A stretch of 64,000 nt of DNA from Cryptomeria japonica (GCF_030272615.1 NC_081414.1:781918119-781982118); one strand, 5' to 3'; positions 11,958 through 22,949 are shown, numbered from the stretch's first letter. Numbers and translations: made by a program. Notes: generated from the letters alone by a model not told the origin.

Positions 11958-12413
11958 GTTCAAGGTGGGTGACTATGTGATGATCCATTTGAGCAAAGCT
12001 AGGATGCAAAGTGGTAAGCCTACCAAACTGCAGATGAAGAGAGTAGGACCTTGTCAAATTTTGGCAAGATATGGTGAGAATGCCTATAAGGTGGATTTAC
12101 CTTCAGACTTAGCCATTTCACCAGTCTTTAATGTTGCTGACTTGGTAATGTACAAGGGAGAGACAACAGGGCAGATTGAGAACCAAGCCAAGGTACTACA
12201 AGACCTGGATGTGAATACCTTACCTCAAGTGAAGAAGCCTATAGCAGAGGAGATCTTGAAGTCAAGAGTGAAGAAGTCTACCAGACACTATGTCTACATG
12301 GAGCACTTAGTGAAATGGGTAGATCAACCAGTATCTGAAGCTACATGGGTAGAGGAGAGCAAGTTCAAGAAGCTTGGCATAGATCTAGCTCTCATCTCTT
12401 CTCTTATTTCTTA
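11958..12413 (+). pseudogene. pol: Integrase C-terminus with chromodomain, chromovirus I
   Basis: GDYVMIHLSKAR and KLQMKRVGPCQIL are the GPY/F-type integrase tail. The final part, YMEHLVKWVDQPVSEATWVEES (aromatic residues and W-x-x-TW spacing), is a chromodomain, which in chromoviruses directs integration to marked chromatin. The ORF ends at TAA 12412, about 20 bp before the 3' LTR; the purine tract GTAGAGGGGGAGTA at 12421-12434 serves as PPT. Confidence 0.85.
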
Positions 12414-12434
12414 ATTGTGTGTAGAGGGGGAGTA

Positions 12435-14029
12435 TGGTGTAGGAGCACCCTTCCAAGCTCTCCCTCCTTTTTTTGTTGGTATTATGCTTCTCATGAAGCC
12501 ATTGTAAATAAAATAATGAGCCAAGTGCTCATAGGTCCTAGTTAGGGTCCTAGAGTAGATCTTTGGGGTCATAAGTCAAGATTGAGATTTTCTTTAAAAT
12601 GAAGGGTATGTGTGTCTTTGTGGTGTTTAGGGGTCCTTCATAGCATGGTGCTGTCCTTAGGTTGGCCCATTGTGGGTCTAGGATTCATGAAGAGCAACAT
12701 TGGGAAAGTTGCTCAAAAGTTGCAAAAGTTGCATGACAACTTTTAAAAGTTGACAAGCAACTTTTCCACCAGGAGGTCTAAATCCTTAGTTTGGCATGGA
12801 AAACCCTAACATGGGCACACAAACTAAGGAAAAGGTGGTATAAGTATTTTCAAACCCTAAATGCATGGGTTGGATGTCAGAGATTGTATGGCCCAAGCAA
12901 GAATAGCTTGACTATGACTGTTTGTTATTTACCAGTCAGATTGAATGAAGTTACCAAGCAAGTAAATGGATTGAACTGCGTGCAAAATTATGTGAAATGT
13001 CTTCTATGGTGTATATTTCTTCATTGTTAGTGATTATATTATCTTTTTCTTTACTGGTTGAGTGTGTTTGTAAATAATTTGTAAGTTGAAGTCTCACTGC
13101 CTAGTTTTGGACTGGTTTGTGCAAATGAAGTCTTAACTCCATTCCCCATTGTGGAACGACCATGAAACCATAGGGAATGGATGTGAAGAACCTATACTAT
13201 AGTCCCAAGCAAGAAAGGCCCTTGGAAATGCAAGGAGGCCAAGGAAAGACCCACCCCTAGGTGAGACTGGACAGTGCCCGATTAGGAGAGGTCAAATTGC
13301 AGAGGTCTTGAAGAGCAAGGTTGGTCAGAGGAGAGTGCACCCATTGGAGGAGGTGTAGAGGAGTGTGTGAAGCATCACTGGTGTGAAGGAGGAGTCACCA
13401 CCAATCAAAAAAAGGTGGCTAGAACACAAAACAACCACTATGACCCAAGCAGACCTTGAAAACCCTCACAAAACCCTTAAAAACCCCAAAATTCACCCAA
13501 GGCACTATACGACTAGTTGGAGGCCAAAAACCTAGAAAATCCTTGAGTCCTTGCCAAATGAATGGTATTCCATTTTGGGAGTTTGGGTTGTTTGTGCATT
13601 GTTTGTGAGAGGGATCACTAAAAGACCGATTAGGAGGCCTGATTGGTCCTAATCCTTGTAGCCCTATTTGAAGGCAAAAACCCAAATTTGTGAAATCGGT
13701 AAGGGGTTGAAGGCTTGAAACCTCTTGGGGGCTCATGAATGGGTGGAAAAACCATGAAATAGACCTGATACAACCTTGCTAAGACCTTGGAAGGTGTGGA
13801 AAAAGCCTAGCCCTTATTAGCCATAGTAAGGGGTTTCGAGTCTCATGAGTAGGTGAGACCTTAGGAGTAGCATTTCAACTCATTGGTAGGTGGATTGGGC
13901 ATGGTTAGGGGATTACTCAATCAAAGAGAAGTCCTAGAGACCCTAGGGTGTGTAGAGAACACCAGGTGATCCAAGGAAAGGATCCAAGAGCATAGACTAG
14001 GATAGTCTATCCCTAACCCCATCCCATCA
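12435..14029 (+). repeat. 3' LTR of chromovirus I
   Basis: 1,595-bp partner of 1718-3306, same TG...CA ends, followed directly by the TSD copy AAGGA. Confidence 0.92.
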
Positions 14030-14034
14030 AAGGA

Positions 14035-14483
14035 CAACATTTGTTTTCTTGTTGATACTCAATGTTGCATTATTCAAGTGGTTCAGCCTAGAACCTTTTG
14101 GGTACCTTCTATGGGTTATGAGGTCACTAAAGACATTACTAAAGTATATGCAAACATGTTACTGTCTAAACCGGTAAATAGAAAACAAAGAGATTTGGAA
14201 CTTGTGAGGAGGCAAGCTCCAAAATAAAAAAAGGAACTTGAGGAGCCTATCATACAAAAGAGAGCAAGGAAAATGATTGAGACATTAGAAAAGAAGTATG
14301 GAGGTGAAGCATCTAGTGCCACTACCTCCACCAGTACAAGTCAGCAAATAGGGGCCAAATCAAACAAAGTCAAAGAACAAACAGGAGAAAAGAAGAAAAT
14401 GTCAAAGGCAAAACCCAACGATACTACATCAAACAGGTCAATAGCATACACAAAAGAAAAGGACTTAGATACTCTTGCATCTT
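14035..14483 (+). pseudogene. X-ORF of element A, middle part
   Basis: Continues codon for codon from 1717 once the chromovirus is removed (QKYKD-NICFLV). It aligns with element C 48547-48300: RERI...KY...ICF, then PRTFWVPSMGYE (C: PRIV-stop-VTKMGYE) and VYANMLL (TYAKALL). One in-frame TAA at 14225-14227. After it comes a Lys/Glu-rich, then Ser/Thr-rich linker. It is cut by the LARD at 14484. Confidence 0.7.
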
Positions 14484-14950
14484 TGTTGGTGTAAATAATT
14501 ATTCATCATGGATATTATTACACTATACTTAAGTTTACTTAGGAAATGCATTTCATATTATTTTGGGTATGAAACACTTGGGTGTTTATGCCACATTGGG
14601 ATAGTGTGTGCAAGAGAATTTTCACCTTTTATGGTGTTGATCTTATCTTGTTGTTACATTCCACCTCATGTGGAATATTATATTGTTTCTTCTACCTACC
14701 CACACCAATTTCCTACCTACCCTTATTTCTTATTGAGCCACATGTCATATTCGTATGCTCACATATCCATATAGCCTTGCCTATATAAGTAGGCTCATCT
14801 ACATTGTTTGTATGGGCAATCATTGAACATCTTGTAATGATCCAGTTGATCATATTTTTCATCTGGATAGAATATAGTTTATTCCTATCATCTATTTTGT
14901 CTCTCTTATTTGTGTTTTCTATTGCCTCTAGATCTTGGCAAATTGTCACA
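14484..14950 (+). repeat. 5' LTR of the LARD
   Basis: TGTTGGTGTAAATAATT...GGCAAATTGTCACA, 467 bp; the partner is 16875-17342. Short open frames here recur in the partner and are not genes. Confidence 0.9.
14780..14790 (+). promoter_or_regulatory. Probable TATA box of the LARD LTR
   Basis: cctatataagt, about 300 bp into the LTR; conserved in the right LTR at 17172-17182. Spacing fits a U3 promoter with R starting some 30 bp downstream. Confidence 0.6.
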
Positions 14951-14963
14951 TGGTATCAGAGCC
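14951..14963 (+). promoter_or_regulatory. Primer binding site of the LARD
   Basis: TGGTATCAGAGCC directly abutting the LTR, complementary to initiator tRNA-Met. Confidence 0.92.
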
Positions 14964-16874
14964 ATTAGAGTGCCATTGGTTTCCCAATTGAGAGAAATTT
15001 GGGGTTCTCATTTTGGAGCTTTCTATTATAGGTTATTATTGGAGCTTGTTGGGTCGAATCTAAGGTCACCATTGGATTGAGGAGGTTCAATAAATTAAGA
15101 TTCATCTTTCGTTTCATCCAAATCCGACATCTGAGGCCAAATCTAGAGTCATTTGAAGGTGGAGGGTGGTGACTTGTCCCAACACTGATCTACAATTTTG
15201 GCCAAATCCGTCATCTCCATTGTGCTTAGAAGGCCCAGAAACCCCCAAATCAACTATCAATTCATCAAAAATTAGCCTCCGTTACCCTGAGTTGAAAAAA
15301 ATTCCCCTCCTGGCCTACCATACAGACTTGGAGGTAAAGGTTTGAAGAAAAAAAAAATTATGTTTTTATTTTTTTGGAAATTTAAAAAAAAATTAAAAAA
15401 TAAAAAATTTATTAAAGTGGGGGCGAATTTCTTTGTTAAAAAAAAAAAAAATTTTTTTTTTTTGGGGGGGGGGGATTTGTGCCGCAGGCACTGCGGGTAC
15501 CCCACAATGTACCTGTGGTCTCACAGGCACTACGGGTAACCGTAGTGTACCTACGACCCCATAGTCACTACGAGTAACTGCAGGCATTGTGGCCCCACAG
15601 TGTACGTGTGGGTGTCCATAGGCACTATGGTGGTCTCGCAGTCCTCTGCGAGCCCCTCCCCGTGTGGAGGGGGGGTTAACATTTTATTTTTTAGTTTTTT
15701 TTTTAAATAAAACTTTTTTAAATAATTTTTAATAATAAAAAAATATTTTCTTTTTTCTTTTTTTTTTTCAAATAAGTTTTTTTAATAACAAAAAAAAAAA
15801 CTTTTTAATAAACTTTTTTTTATCTTTAATAAATTATTATTAAAGTTTTTTTTATTTTTCAAAAAAAAATTATCTTTTTTATGTTTTTATTTATTTTTGA
15901 ATAAATTTTTTTTGGGCATAATGATTGGTTTTATTTAGATTTTAATTTTTTTTTTTAAAACACAAACATCATTGAATAAGTCAAATTGGGAACACATTTT
16001 TTCTTGTTACTTCATACCTGTCTTGCAGTGCTTCCAACCGGTAGTCAAGGGGGGGGGGGGGGGGGGGTTGATTTGCTCCTTTATAGCTCTTGGCCACATC
16101 CCAATCTAAGGCCTCTTTTTCTGCAGTACTCTACACAGCTTCTTGGTGGCATCATTTTCATGTTTCCAAATTTGCACTATCATGTTGTATGCTCTTGCAT
16201 GAGAAATGTTGTACTCGCACTATCATAAAGTGCCACACCTCTTTGTATCTTATCATTGTCGACATATTTGATGTAATCCTCTTGTACACGTAGATTAGGA
16301 ATATCTTGTGAGACTTGGTGCATGGCTCCAGTTGAGACTTATATTGTATACATTTGTGCATGGCTCTCATGAGACTTAGATTGTACCAGCATTTCTGCCA
16401 TTTACAAGTATCCATATGATGCTCAAAGAAGGTTGTCTCCATGCTTGATCTTCATTTTTTTGTAGTGAGTGATTCATTGCCATCGACTTGGTACCTGGTT
16501 TTGACACACTTTGACATTATTGGTGTAGCATTGGCTCTCTTTATTCCTAATGGGGAGGTATTTTGGTCAACATCATTGGACCATCCTTGCAGGAGTTTCG
16601 ATATTGAGGGGGGGCTTCATGGTCTCTCTTCTCTCTTATGGGGGGACATGTTTTGTTCTTTTCATTCATCATTGAGAGGATTGCATGCTTTCATCATCTC
16701 TCTTTTGGGGGGAGTTTTTTCCCATTGGGTTTTTCTCTCTTTCTCCATTTGTGGGAGACTACATTTCCATTTGTACATGGGTACCTCACATGGCCTTGTA
16801 GCTGGCACCCATCTTGCATTGCTTAGTTGCATTGTAGACTTTAATGCATTCCCCTAAGTTGCACTTAAGGGGGG
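14964..16874 (+). other. Non-coding interior of the LARD
   Basis: No gene supported. Order: unique 5' leader to about 15290; A/T homopolymer stretches; GC-rich hairpin array 15484-15650; long A/T-rich low-complexity block 15680-15960; a G19 run at 16049-16067; then T-rich sequence with several GGGGGG tracts up to the polypurine tract. The 138-codon open frame at 16441-16857 has no domain-like composition and I do not call it. Confidence 0.75.
15484..15650. repeat. Palindrome array in the LARD
   Basis: Tandem short inverted repeats of the form CACTACGG-gtaa-CCGTAGTG; the clearest is 15528-15547 (8-bp perfect stem, loop gtaa). Neighbouring units are degenerate (actgcgggtaccccaca, cattgtggccccacagtg). 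Same stem pattern and loop as in 8794-8815. Confidence 0.75.
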
Positions 16875-17342
16875 TGCTGGTGTAAATAATTATTGATCAT
16901 GGATATTATTATACTATACTTGAGTTTACTTAGGAAATGCATTTTATAGTAGTTTGGGTATGAGACACTTGGGTGTTTGTGCCACATTGGGATCGTGTGT
17001 GTAGGAGAATTTCCACCTTATATGGTGTTGATCTTATCTTGTTGTTACATTCCACCTCATGTGGAAAATTATATTGTTTTTTCTACCTACCCACACCTAT
17101 TTCCTACCTACCCTTGTTTTCTTATTGAGCCACATGTCATGTTTGTGTGCTCACATATTCATATAGCTTTGCCTATATAAGCAGGCTCATCTACATTGTT
17201 TGTACGGTCAATCATTGAACATCTTGTAATGATCCAATGGATTATATTTTTCATCTTGATAGAATACAGTTTATTCCTATCATCTATTTTGTCTCTCTTA
17301 TTTGTGCTTTCCATTGCCTTGAGATCTTGGCAAATTCTCACA
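16875..17342 (+). repeat. 3' LTR of the LARD
   Basis: 468 bp, begins TGCTGGTGTAAATAATT and ends AATTCTCACA; partner of 14484-14950 with scattered substitutions. Confidence 0.9.
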
Positions 17343-17347
17343 ATCTT

Positions 17348-19458
17348 CCCCACGTAAAGATAGATGGGTAGGAGTGCAATATGCAAGAAAGAAAAAGCGT
17401 GAAGGGATAGTTGACACAAAGGCTAATATGAAGCCGAAGAAGGATGAAAAGGAGGGTGATAACACTGACACCCAATCTGATGTGGAAATAAAAGAAGTCA
17501 AAAGAAGTGGTAGAAATGTAGTTCCAACTGTTGATGAATTGGTCCATGGGATCAAAGTGTATGGAGGTCTATTAGGTGTTGAGAGAAAATATCCCCTTTG
17601 CAATGAGGAGGACAAGAGAAAAATTCAAGAAGCACTTATCTGAAACTTGCATAAGTTCTGCAGAACTCCTAGTGAACTATATGGAATAATTCCATCAAAC
17701 TTGCAAAATCAAATTGAAAGGAGATGGAAAAAAACTTTAGTTATTAAGAAAGAGCATGGGATAAAAGCATTCATGGAAGTGCAACATGAGCTTGATTATA
17801 ATCAAGCATCTATATTGGCAGAAGCATGTATTCAACGCTTTAAAATAAGGAATACGATAGGGAGAGTGGCCATAGGAGATGTTCAAGGTGTGCATGATGA
17901 GGGTGTTTCCTTATTGAAAAAATCTTGAGCCAACAAAAGGAAGATGAAGAAGAAACAACAAAGGAAAAAAAATAGGACTAAGGTGCAGCTGCCCTTGACA
18001 AAAGGAAAGGTAAAGACAAAGACTCTACTGAAGGTTCTTACATTTTCTGAGTTAACGATATCATTGGTAATGTTGTGTCAGATATTCCTAATCTAACAAA
18101 GGAGGTAGAGAAACTAGTTGAACACAAATCAATCATTGATACTACTGATATTGGTGTTTCATCGGTAAAGGGAACCATTCAAACTAAGCATCCCAGTGAA
18201 GACGAAGTCATAGTTGAAGATATACCTTATGAAGATAAACCTCATATAACTTTTGTAATAATAAATCCTACTAACAATGAACCTCTTTTGTCAGAAAAAA
18301 GGTGCAAAGGAAGGAAATACAAAGGTGAAAATTTCATCAATACTACCTATTGAAGAATCAGAGAAGAAAGAAATCAAGGAGAAGGAAGAAAAATAAAAGG
18401 AAGCAGAAAAGAAGGAACAAGAGATGAAGGAAACAAAGGAGACCAAGGAATTAGAACAACATAAGAAGAAAGGGGATTCTTCGTTTGGTCAACCTGAAGA
18501 TGGTAAGAAAATAGTGGTGGGCACTCATCCAATAAAGAGGAAGTTAGATTTAGAAAAGGAGAGTGAAAAGAAGAAAGCTAAACTCACCACCACAGCCACC
18601 TCTAAGGTTGAGGTTGAAGAAAAGGAAGAAGAAATAGAGGAGGAAGAAGAGGAAGACTTAGTAATAGATATTAAGAAGATGACCCCCAAACAATTAATGA
18701 AAGTGTCAGAAAAATTGAAACTTCAAGCTGAAAAGGCAAAACTTAGAGCAAAGAAAAAGAAGACCAAAATTCTTAATACTGGAAAGACCATTCTATCTAA
18801 ACTCATTCCTAACATTTTTGTTGATGACAATGCACCCATCATTGCTCATTTGGGCACTGTTGTCAAGGAAATCACTTCAGAGGCAACCAATCTAGAGAAG
18901 GTTGCAGTTAGATAGTATGAAACAAGGAGAGATGATTTATTAATGGAACACATATCAATTGGCAAAGTTGCTCTCTTAACTAGCATTGAAGAGGTCAAAT
19001 CTATTCTATAGGAAGTTGGACATTTATTGGTCAAGTAATCAAGATTCACTTATTTAATCAAAGATCTTAAAGATAAAAGAGCTTAGACTCAAAGGGAAAT
19101 CCAAGATCTGATAGGTTCTTTTGATCCTCTTAAAAGCTCTGCAACAACCTTTAGTGGAAAAGTCAAACATTTAACTCATGAAATCAAAAATTTAAAAGAG
19201 GAAGAGGATAAGCAAGCTCTTAATCTGTTAGAGCTATAGTGCTACCTTACGCCAATCATTGATTTCATGCAAAGGAATTTCAAAGAAGCAAAAGACCTTA
19301 TAAGTGCACCTAACTATAAGACAGTAGATGATATGGAGGATTTTGTTACAGTTTTGCATGGACACTTCAATACCATGAAACAAGTGAAGTCTTCATGGGA
19401 ATTCTCTTTGCAAGATGCTAAAGAAAATTTGAAAGACATTTTTTCTTTATTCTCATGA
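17348..19458 (+). pseudogene. X-ORF of element A, C-terminal part
   Basis: Follows in frame from 14483 after LARD removal. Block 17580-17760 (EEDKRKIQEAL...RTPSELYGIIPSNLQ...RRWKKTL) aligns by eye with element D 58915-59050 (SDAEKMQIEELL...YTPDDISSQIPNELL...PRWTSAV). Then a Lys/Glu-rich charged region (18420-18680), a basic helix (18700-18780), and predicted coiled coil to the end at WEFSLQDAKENLKDIF. TGA stops at 17641 and 17926, two frameshifts between 17930 and 18424, then five stops (four TAG) from 18913. Function unknown. Confidence 0.7.
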
Positions 19459-19488
19459 ATTCCTTTGTATATTACTTTCCATTAATGT

Positions 19489-19619
19489 CAAAAGGGGGAT
19501 TTTGTATATAGATTGAGGTAGATTGAACAGGGGTCAGAACCGGCACATACATGACTATTTTGCAGCAAAGTCATTAAACCTTTTCTGTAGTATTTTCCAC
19601 CAATGCCAAAGAGGGAGTT
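19489..19619 (+). promoter_or_regulatory. Two polypurine tracts before the 3' LTR of element A
   Basis: caaaagggggat (19489-19500) and ccaaagagggagtt (19606-19619), each preceded by aatgycaaa. The second abuts the LTR and is the likely plus-strand primer. Elements C and D repeat the same arrangement. Confidence 0.75.
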
Positions 19620-20826
19620 TGTTAGCATTTTGTATGACCGATGAAATTGTTGTCGTTGTTGGCAACATCAGCTTCTAAGTCTCTACAATCCTTCAATAAA
19701 GGAGTAAAGAGTAACTGGTGAAGAAAAGTAGTCGTTATTCCTACCAGTAGTCAGCAGACTGGTATATAGAGGTTAACCAGATAAGAAGTGAGTAGACCGG
19801 TATACATGGGTTAACTGGCTAAGCAGTGAGTAGACCAATATACAGGGGTTAATCAGCTAAGGAGTGAGTAGACTGGTATACAGGAGGTAACTGGTTAGGT
19901 AGAATTGGACCAGTACATAGGTGACAACCAAAAATACACGAGTCTCAACCGACAGACTTAGAAACATCCAAATGACATCCAGTTGAACTGACATTCTTCT
20001 CTTTTCAAGTGACAAGATTTTCGGCATGAACTATTGCCTTGACTGATATTCCCAGAATAATTTTTGGAGAGTAATTAGAGACGCAATAACAGATTTTTAA
20101 ATTTGATTTTTGGAGGGAAAGTTGGCGCTAGAACCAAAGGATTATACATGCACATCATTCATTCTAATTGTGTTGTTGTCAATGTGAAAAAAATCTTTGT
20201 GAATGTTAACAGGGGAAGCAAAATAAAGAGCAAAGATGAGGGTATGAGAAAAGTACCAGTGTAGTGCAGAGCAGACACAACCGGTGTAGACAGAGTAGGA
20301 GTTTCATTGTGATCTGATCAAGCTATCAGTAGCTATTCCAGCAGATCAACCTCATGTTACTTTCTAACCATTACAACTCAAAATCCCTTAACCCGGTGGA
20401 CTTTAATAGGTCACTTTGTAAAATCCCTTAACTGGGTGTCATCTTAATTGATGATCCTAAGTCCTTTAACAAGGCTACCTCTACCACGGTAAAGGCACTA
20501 ACAAGCCTCAAAGAAAATCCCTTAACCAGGTGGCACCTAATAGTGTCTTTGTAATCTCTTAACAGTGATGGCTCCTTACAGAGCATGCTCCAGAAGAGTA
20601 CAAATTTTGTGAGCATAAACTCACACCGTGGTTTTCTTCCATTTGGAATTCCACGAGATAATTCTTGGTGTTATAGTGTATCTTTTCATGCATGCATGTT
20701 CTCCTGCAATAACTGTTTGTATTGATGAATATTAAGTTAGTACTGACTTGGGTAAAAGATTTTAATTTTGTACAACCAGTAGGTAACTGATTCACTCCCC
20801 CTCTCAATCACTATTAGGGATGAACA
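19620..20826 (+). repeat. 3' LTR of element A
   Basis: Starts TGTTAGCATTTTG after the PPT and ends near GGATGAACA, where LINE coding sequence begins on the other strand. About 1.2 kb. It resembles the element D LTR in layout: repeated ccggt/ccgag motifs in its first third, and 'CCCTTAACCxGGTGG' phrases (20385-20560) like those at 61745-61850. The right end is the less certain boundary. Confidence 0.7.
19757..19899 (+). repeat. 38-bp tandem repeat in the LTR of element A
   Basis: Units at 19757-19794, 19795-19832, 19833-19870 and a partial unit 19871-19899, each gactggtatacaggggttaa followed by a less conserved half ending gtgagta. Located in U3, a place where enhancer-like repeats are common. 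Confidence 0.85.
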
Positions 20827-21240
20827 CTATATACCAAATAAAGTCTTGTAGGTATCGAACCAAGCCAAGAAGCTCTCATAATAATTTAAGAGCTCCTTCA
20901 TAATCCATCTATCTTCCCAAAACCTAGCCTAATTCCCATCTCTAATACTCTAACCTATAACCATCTCAATAATTTTCCTTCCTCTAACCATATAGTTCTA
21001 GAGAGCCAAACCATGAGGCAGAAAAGTGGGCTCAAGAAAGGATTTAAGAGATCCATTATTGGCCAAATATTTCCTTTTTAAGATCCTATTACATTCACTA
21101 TTAAAAGAAAAGGTTCTCCAAATTTTCTTGGCGAGGAGAGCCCTATTCATGGTTCTAATTCTCTTGAGACTCGGACCTCTAGAGTCTTCAAGACTACAGA
21201 CCGAATCACAACCAATAAGTAGCATTCTTTTCCTTTAATC
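20827..21240 (-). pseudogene. LINE ORF2 C-terminal region
   Basis: Minus-strand reading gives SLKRIRTMNRALLAKKIWR, then CNRILKRKYL, then NYMVRGRKIIEMVIG and ARFWEDRW, the conserved post-RT region of plant L1 elements (ALLAKxxWR, R.II..G..W.I.DG....W.D.W). Several stops. It is cut by the right end of element A, so the LINE 3' end lies left of the window. Confidence 0.75.
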
Positions 21241-22500
21241 CAATCTAGAGCTAAGAAAGTTTTTTTTGAATTTTTTCAATGGCCTTTGCCTATTTAGACA
21301 TGATTTTAGAGAGACTCAAAGAATAGATTGGGGGATTCTGGAGAGTAGCTTTAAGAAGTTGAATTTTACCTGCTTGATTGAGAAGAGCCCCCTTCCAACC
21401 AGCTAGCTTTTTACTAAATCTGTCAATCAATACATTCCAAAAGGAGCAAGGGGGCTTAAGACCCAAAGGAAGACCTAGATAAATAGTGGGTAAAACTTCA
21501 ATTTTGTATTCAAGGATTTTGGCCATTTTATTCTTCCTAGGCTTCATAGTTTTTAAGAAAAATAAAGATCTTTTTTGTCTATTCACCATCTTACTAGAAG
21601 CTGACTCATAATAATCAAGGGCCTTTGCAAGTTCCTTTCTTTGACCATTGTGGATTTCCCCATTAGAATGATATCATCCATGAATTGTTTATGAGTGCAA
21701 ACCATACTACTTGAGGAGGGCATCAAACCCATTAAGGAGTTGTGCTCAACTATCCTTTGTAGGTTTCTACCAAGGCATTCCACCATAATTATTAAAAAGA
21801 ATAGGGGAAATGTGATCCCCTTGTCTTAGCCATCTTGAGTTCTTAAAGAAATGTGAAGGAGATCCATTCACTATGATAGAAATGGAAGCCATTGAAATGA
21901 GTTGACCAATCAACTGTAAGACTCTATTGTTGAAGCTGAAAGCCTTCATGATTTTGAGCAGGAACTCCTAATCAACTTGATTATAAACTTTTGAAATATC
22001 CAATTTGAGAAGAAACCCCTCAATTTTATATTATGTGAGGGAATGGAAATTTTTCATGGATAGTGATGATGGAATCAAGAATTTACCTTCTAGGAATGAA
22101 CCCATTTTGTTGAGGAGAGATTAAGGAGGGAAAAATACTCAAAAATCTTGAGGTCAAGACCTTAGAAATGATTTTGTAAAAAGAATTATAAATACTTATA
22201 GGCCTTAATGTTTGAAAGTTTACAGCTCTAAGGCATTTAGGGATGAGAACCAAGAAAGTGGCATTTAGTTCCTTAAGAAGACATCTTGACCCAAATAAAT
22301 ATTTAGCATCCACCACTTCATCAACCACTATCTCCTGGAATAATTGAGAAAAGAACATATGAAACCTATCTAGCCTCGGAGCCTTATTGCCTTCAAAAGA
22401 GAAGATAACTCTTTAGATTTCTTCCCTTGATTGAATAGATGAGAGCATCTTATTATCTTCTTCCTTGACAAGTCTAGGGATGGCCTCTGATGTGATATCT
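21240..22500 (-). pseudogene. LINE (L1-type) reverse transcriptase
   Basis: Order on the minus strand: SFEGNKAPRLDRFHM (family NKAPGxDGF), LIPKCLRAVNFQTLRPIS, KIISKVLTSRF, QQNGFIPRR; then FLLKLDISKVYNQVD; NGSPSHFFKNSRWLRQGDHISPILF; the palm box QFMDDIILM (about 21690; family FADD); and YLGLPLG with KLAGWKGALLNQAGKIQLLK. Many stops and frame changes, but domain order is intact. This is a non-LTR RT that would prime at nicked target DNA. Confidence 0.88.
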
Positions 22501-22679
22501 TGAACTTCATGATTAACACAATCATTCACCTTAAGGAGATTGCTAAAGAAAAGGACAACATTTCTTCTTATGTATTCATCCTTCTCAAATCAACTACCAT
22601 TGTACTCAATAAAAAAAATTCTAGTATGGTTTTTATCTTGAACATTTTTATCTTTTCAAATTTCTCTTTTGACATTTTA

Positions 22680-22797
22680 GATTCTTGAACCAGTAAGATG
22701 TTTGGTCTATGATCCCTTGCTAAAATATGCAAAACATCCTACTTATGGAGGTTGTTCAATCCCCTTATAGTCCATGACATTATCTTCATATTTTACC
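22680..22797 (-). pseudogene. LINE endonuclease, N-terminal remnant
   Basis: MKIMSWTIRGLNNLHK at about 22790-22745 is the start of the APE-type endonuclease (relatives: SWNVRGLNN), followed by RPNILLVQESKM with the catalytic-region Glu. Only some 180-300 bp separate it from the RT, so most of the endonuclease is deleted. Confidence 0.75.
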
Positions 22798-22949
22798 AGG
22801 GGAATGAAGTTTACAAATATCTAGTATGTTTTTCTACACACCATCCTCTATATGCTGAAATATTTCTTGTTCTATGTGCCATCTCAAGGATCTTCTTCCT
22901 TGACTACCCTTTGAGGCTCCACAATTTGCCTTAGATCTTAATCTTATAG

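Larger units (their letters stand above)
1718..14029 (+). mobile_element. Ty3/gypsy chromovirus I inserted in element A (TSD AAGGA)
   Basis: Two long direct repeats, TGGTGTAGGAGCAC...CCCATCCCATCA (1718-3306 and 12435-14029), are flanked by the perfect 5-bp TSD AAGGA (1713-1717 and 14030-14034). An initiator-Met type PBS follows the left LTR. Internal order gag, protease, RT, RNase H, integrase, chromodomain is that of a chromovirus. Removing 1718-14029 plus one TSD copy restores the X-ORF frame of element A exactly. The RT is broken by an insertion at 5622-10068. Confidence 0.92.
14484..17342 (+). mobile_element. Copia-type LARD inserted in X-ORF (TSD ATCTT)
   Basis: Two direct repeats of about 467 bp bound 1.9 kb without gag or pol. 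Perfect TSDs ATCTT at 14479-14483 and 17343-17347, an initiator-Met PBS after the left LTR and a purine tract (taaggggggtgctgg region, about 16866-16880) at the right LTR. Excision restores the X-ORF frame (LAS-SPRKDRW). Non-autonomous; it must have used enzymes of another Copia element. Confidence 0.9.
1..20826 (+). mobile_element. Element A: pol-less Sirevirus-like LTR element, left end outside window
   Basis: Continuous structure once two nested insertions are removed: gag zinc knuckle (1-281), a spacer, X-ORF (742-1717, 14035-14483, 17348-19458), two polypurine tracts and a 3' LTR (19620-20826). No protease, integrase or RT lies between gag and X-ORF, so it is non-autonomous. The gag tail and the repeated AAAGGGGGAG-type tracts resemble Copia Sireviruses; this assignment is inferred. 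It interrupts an L1-type LINE whose sequence resumes at 20827. The 5' LTR and TSD are not in the window. Confidence 0.75.

Noticed and set aside
16441-16857. 138-codon frame in the LARD
   Set aside because: T-rich, Phe/Leu/Ser-biased translation in a non-coding LARD interior; ends at the polypurine tract. No motif supports it.
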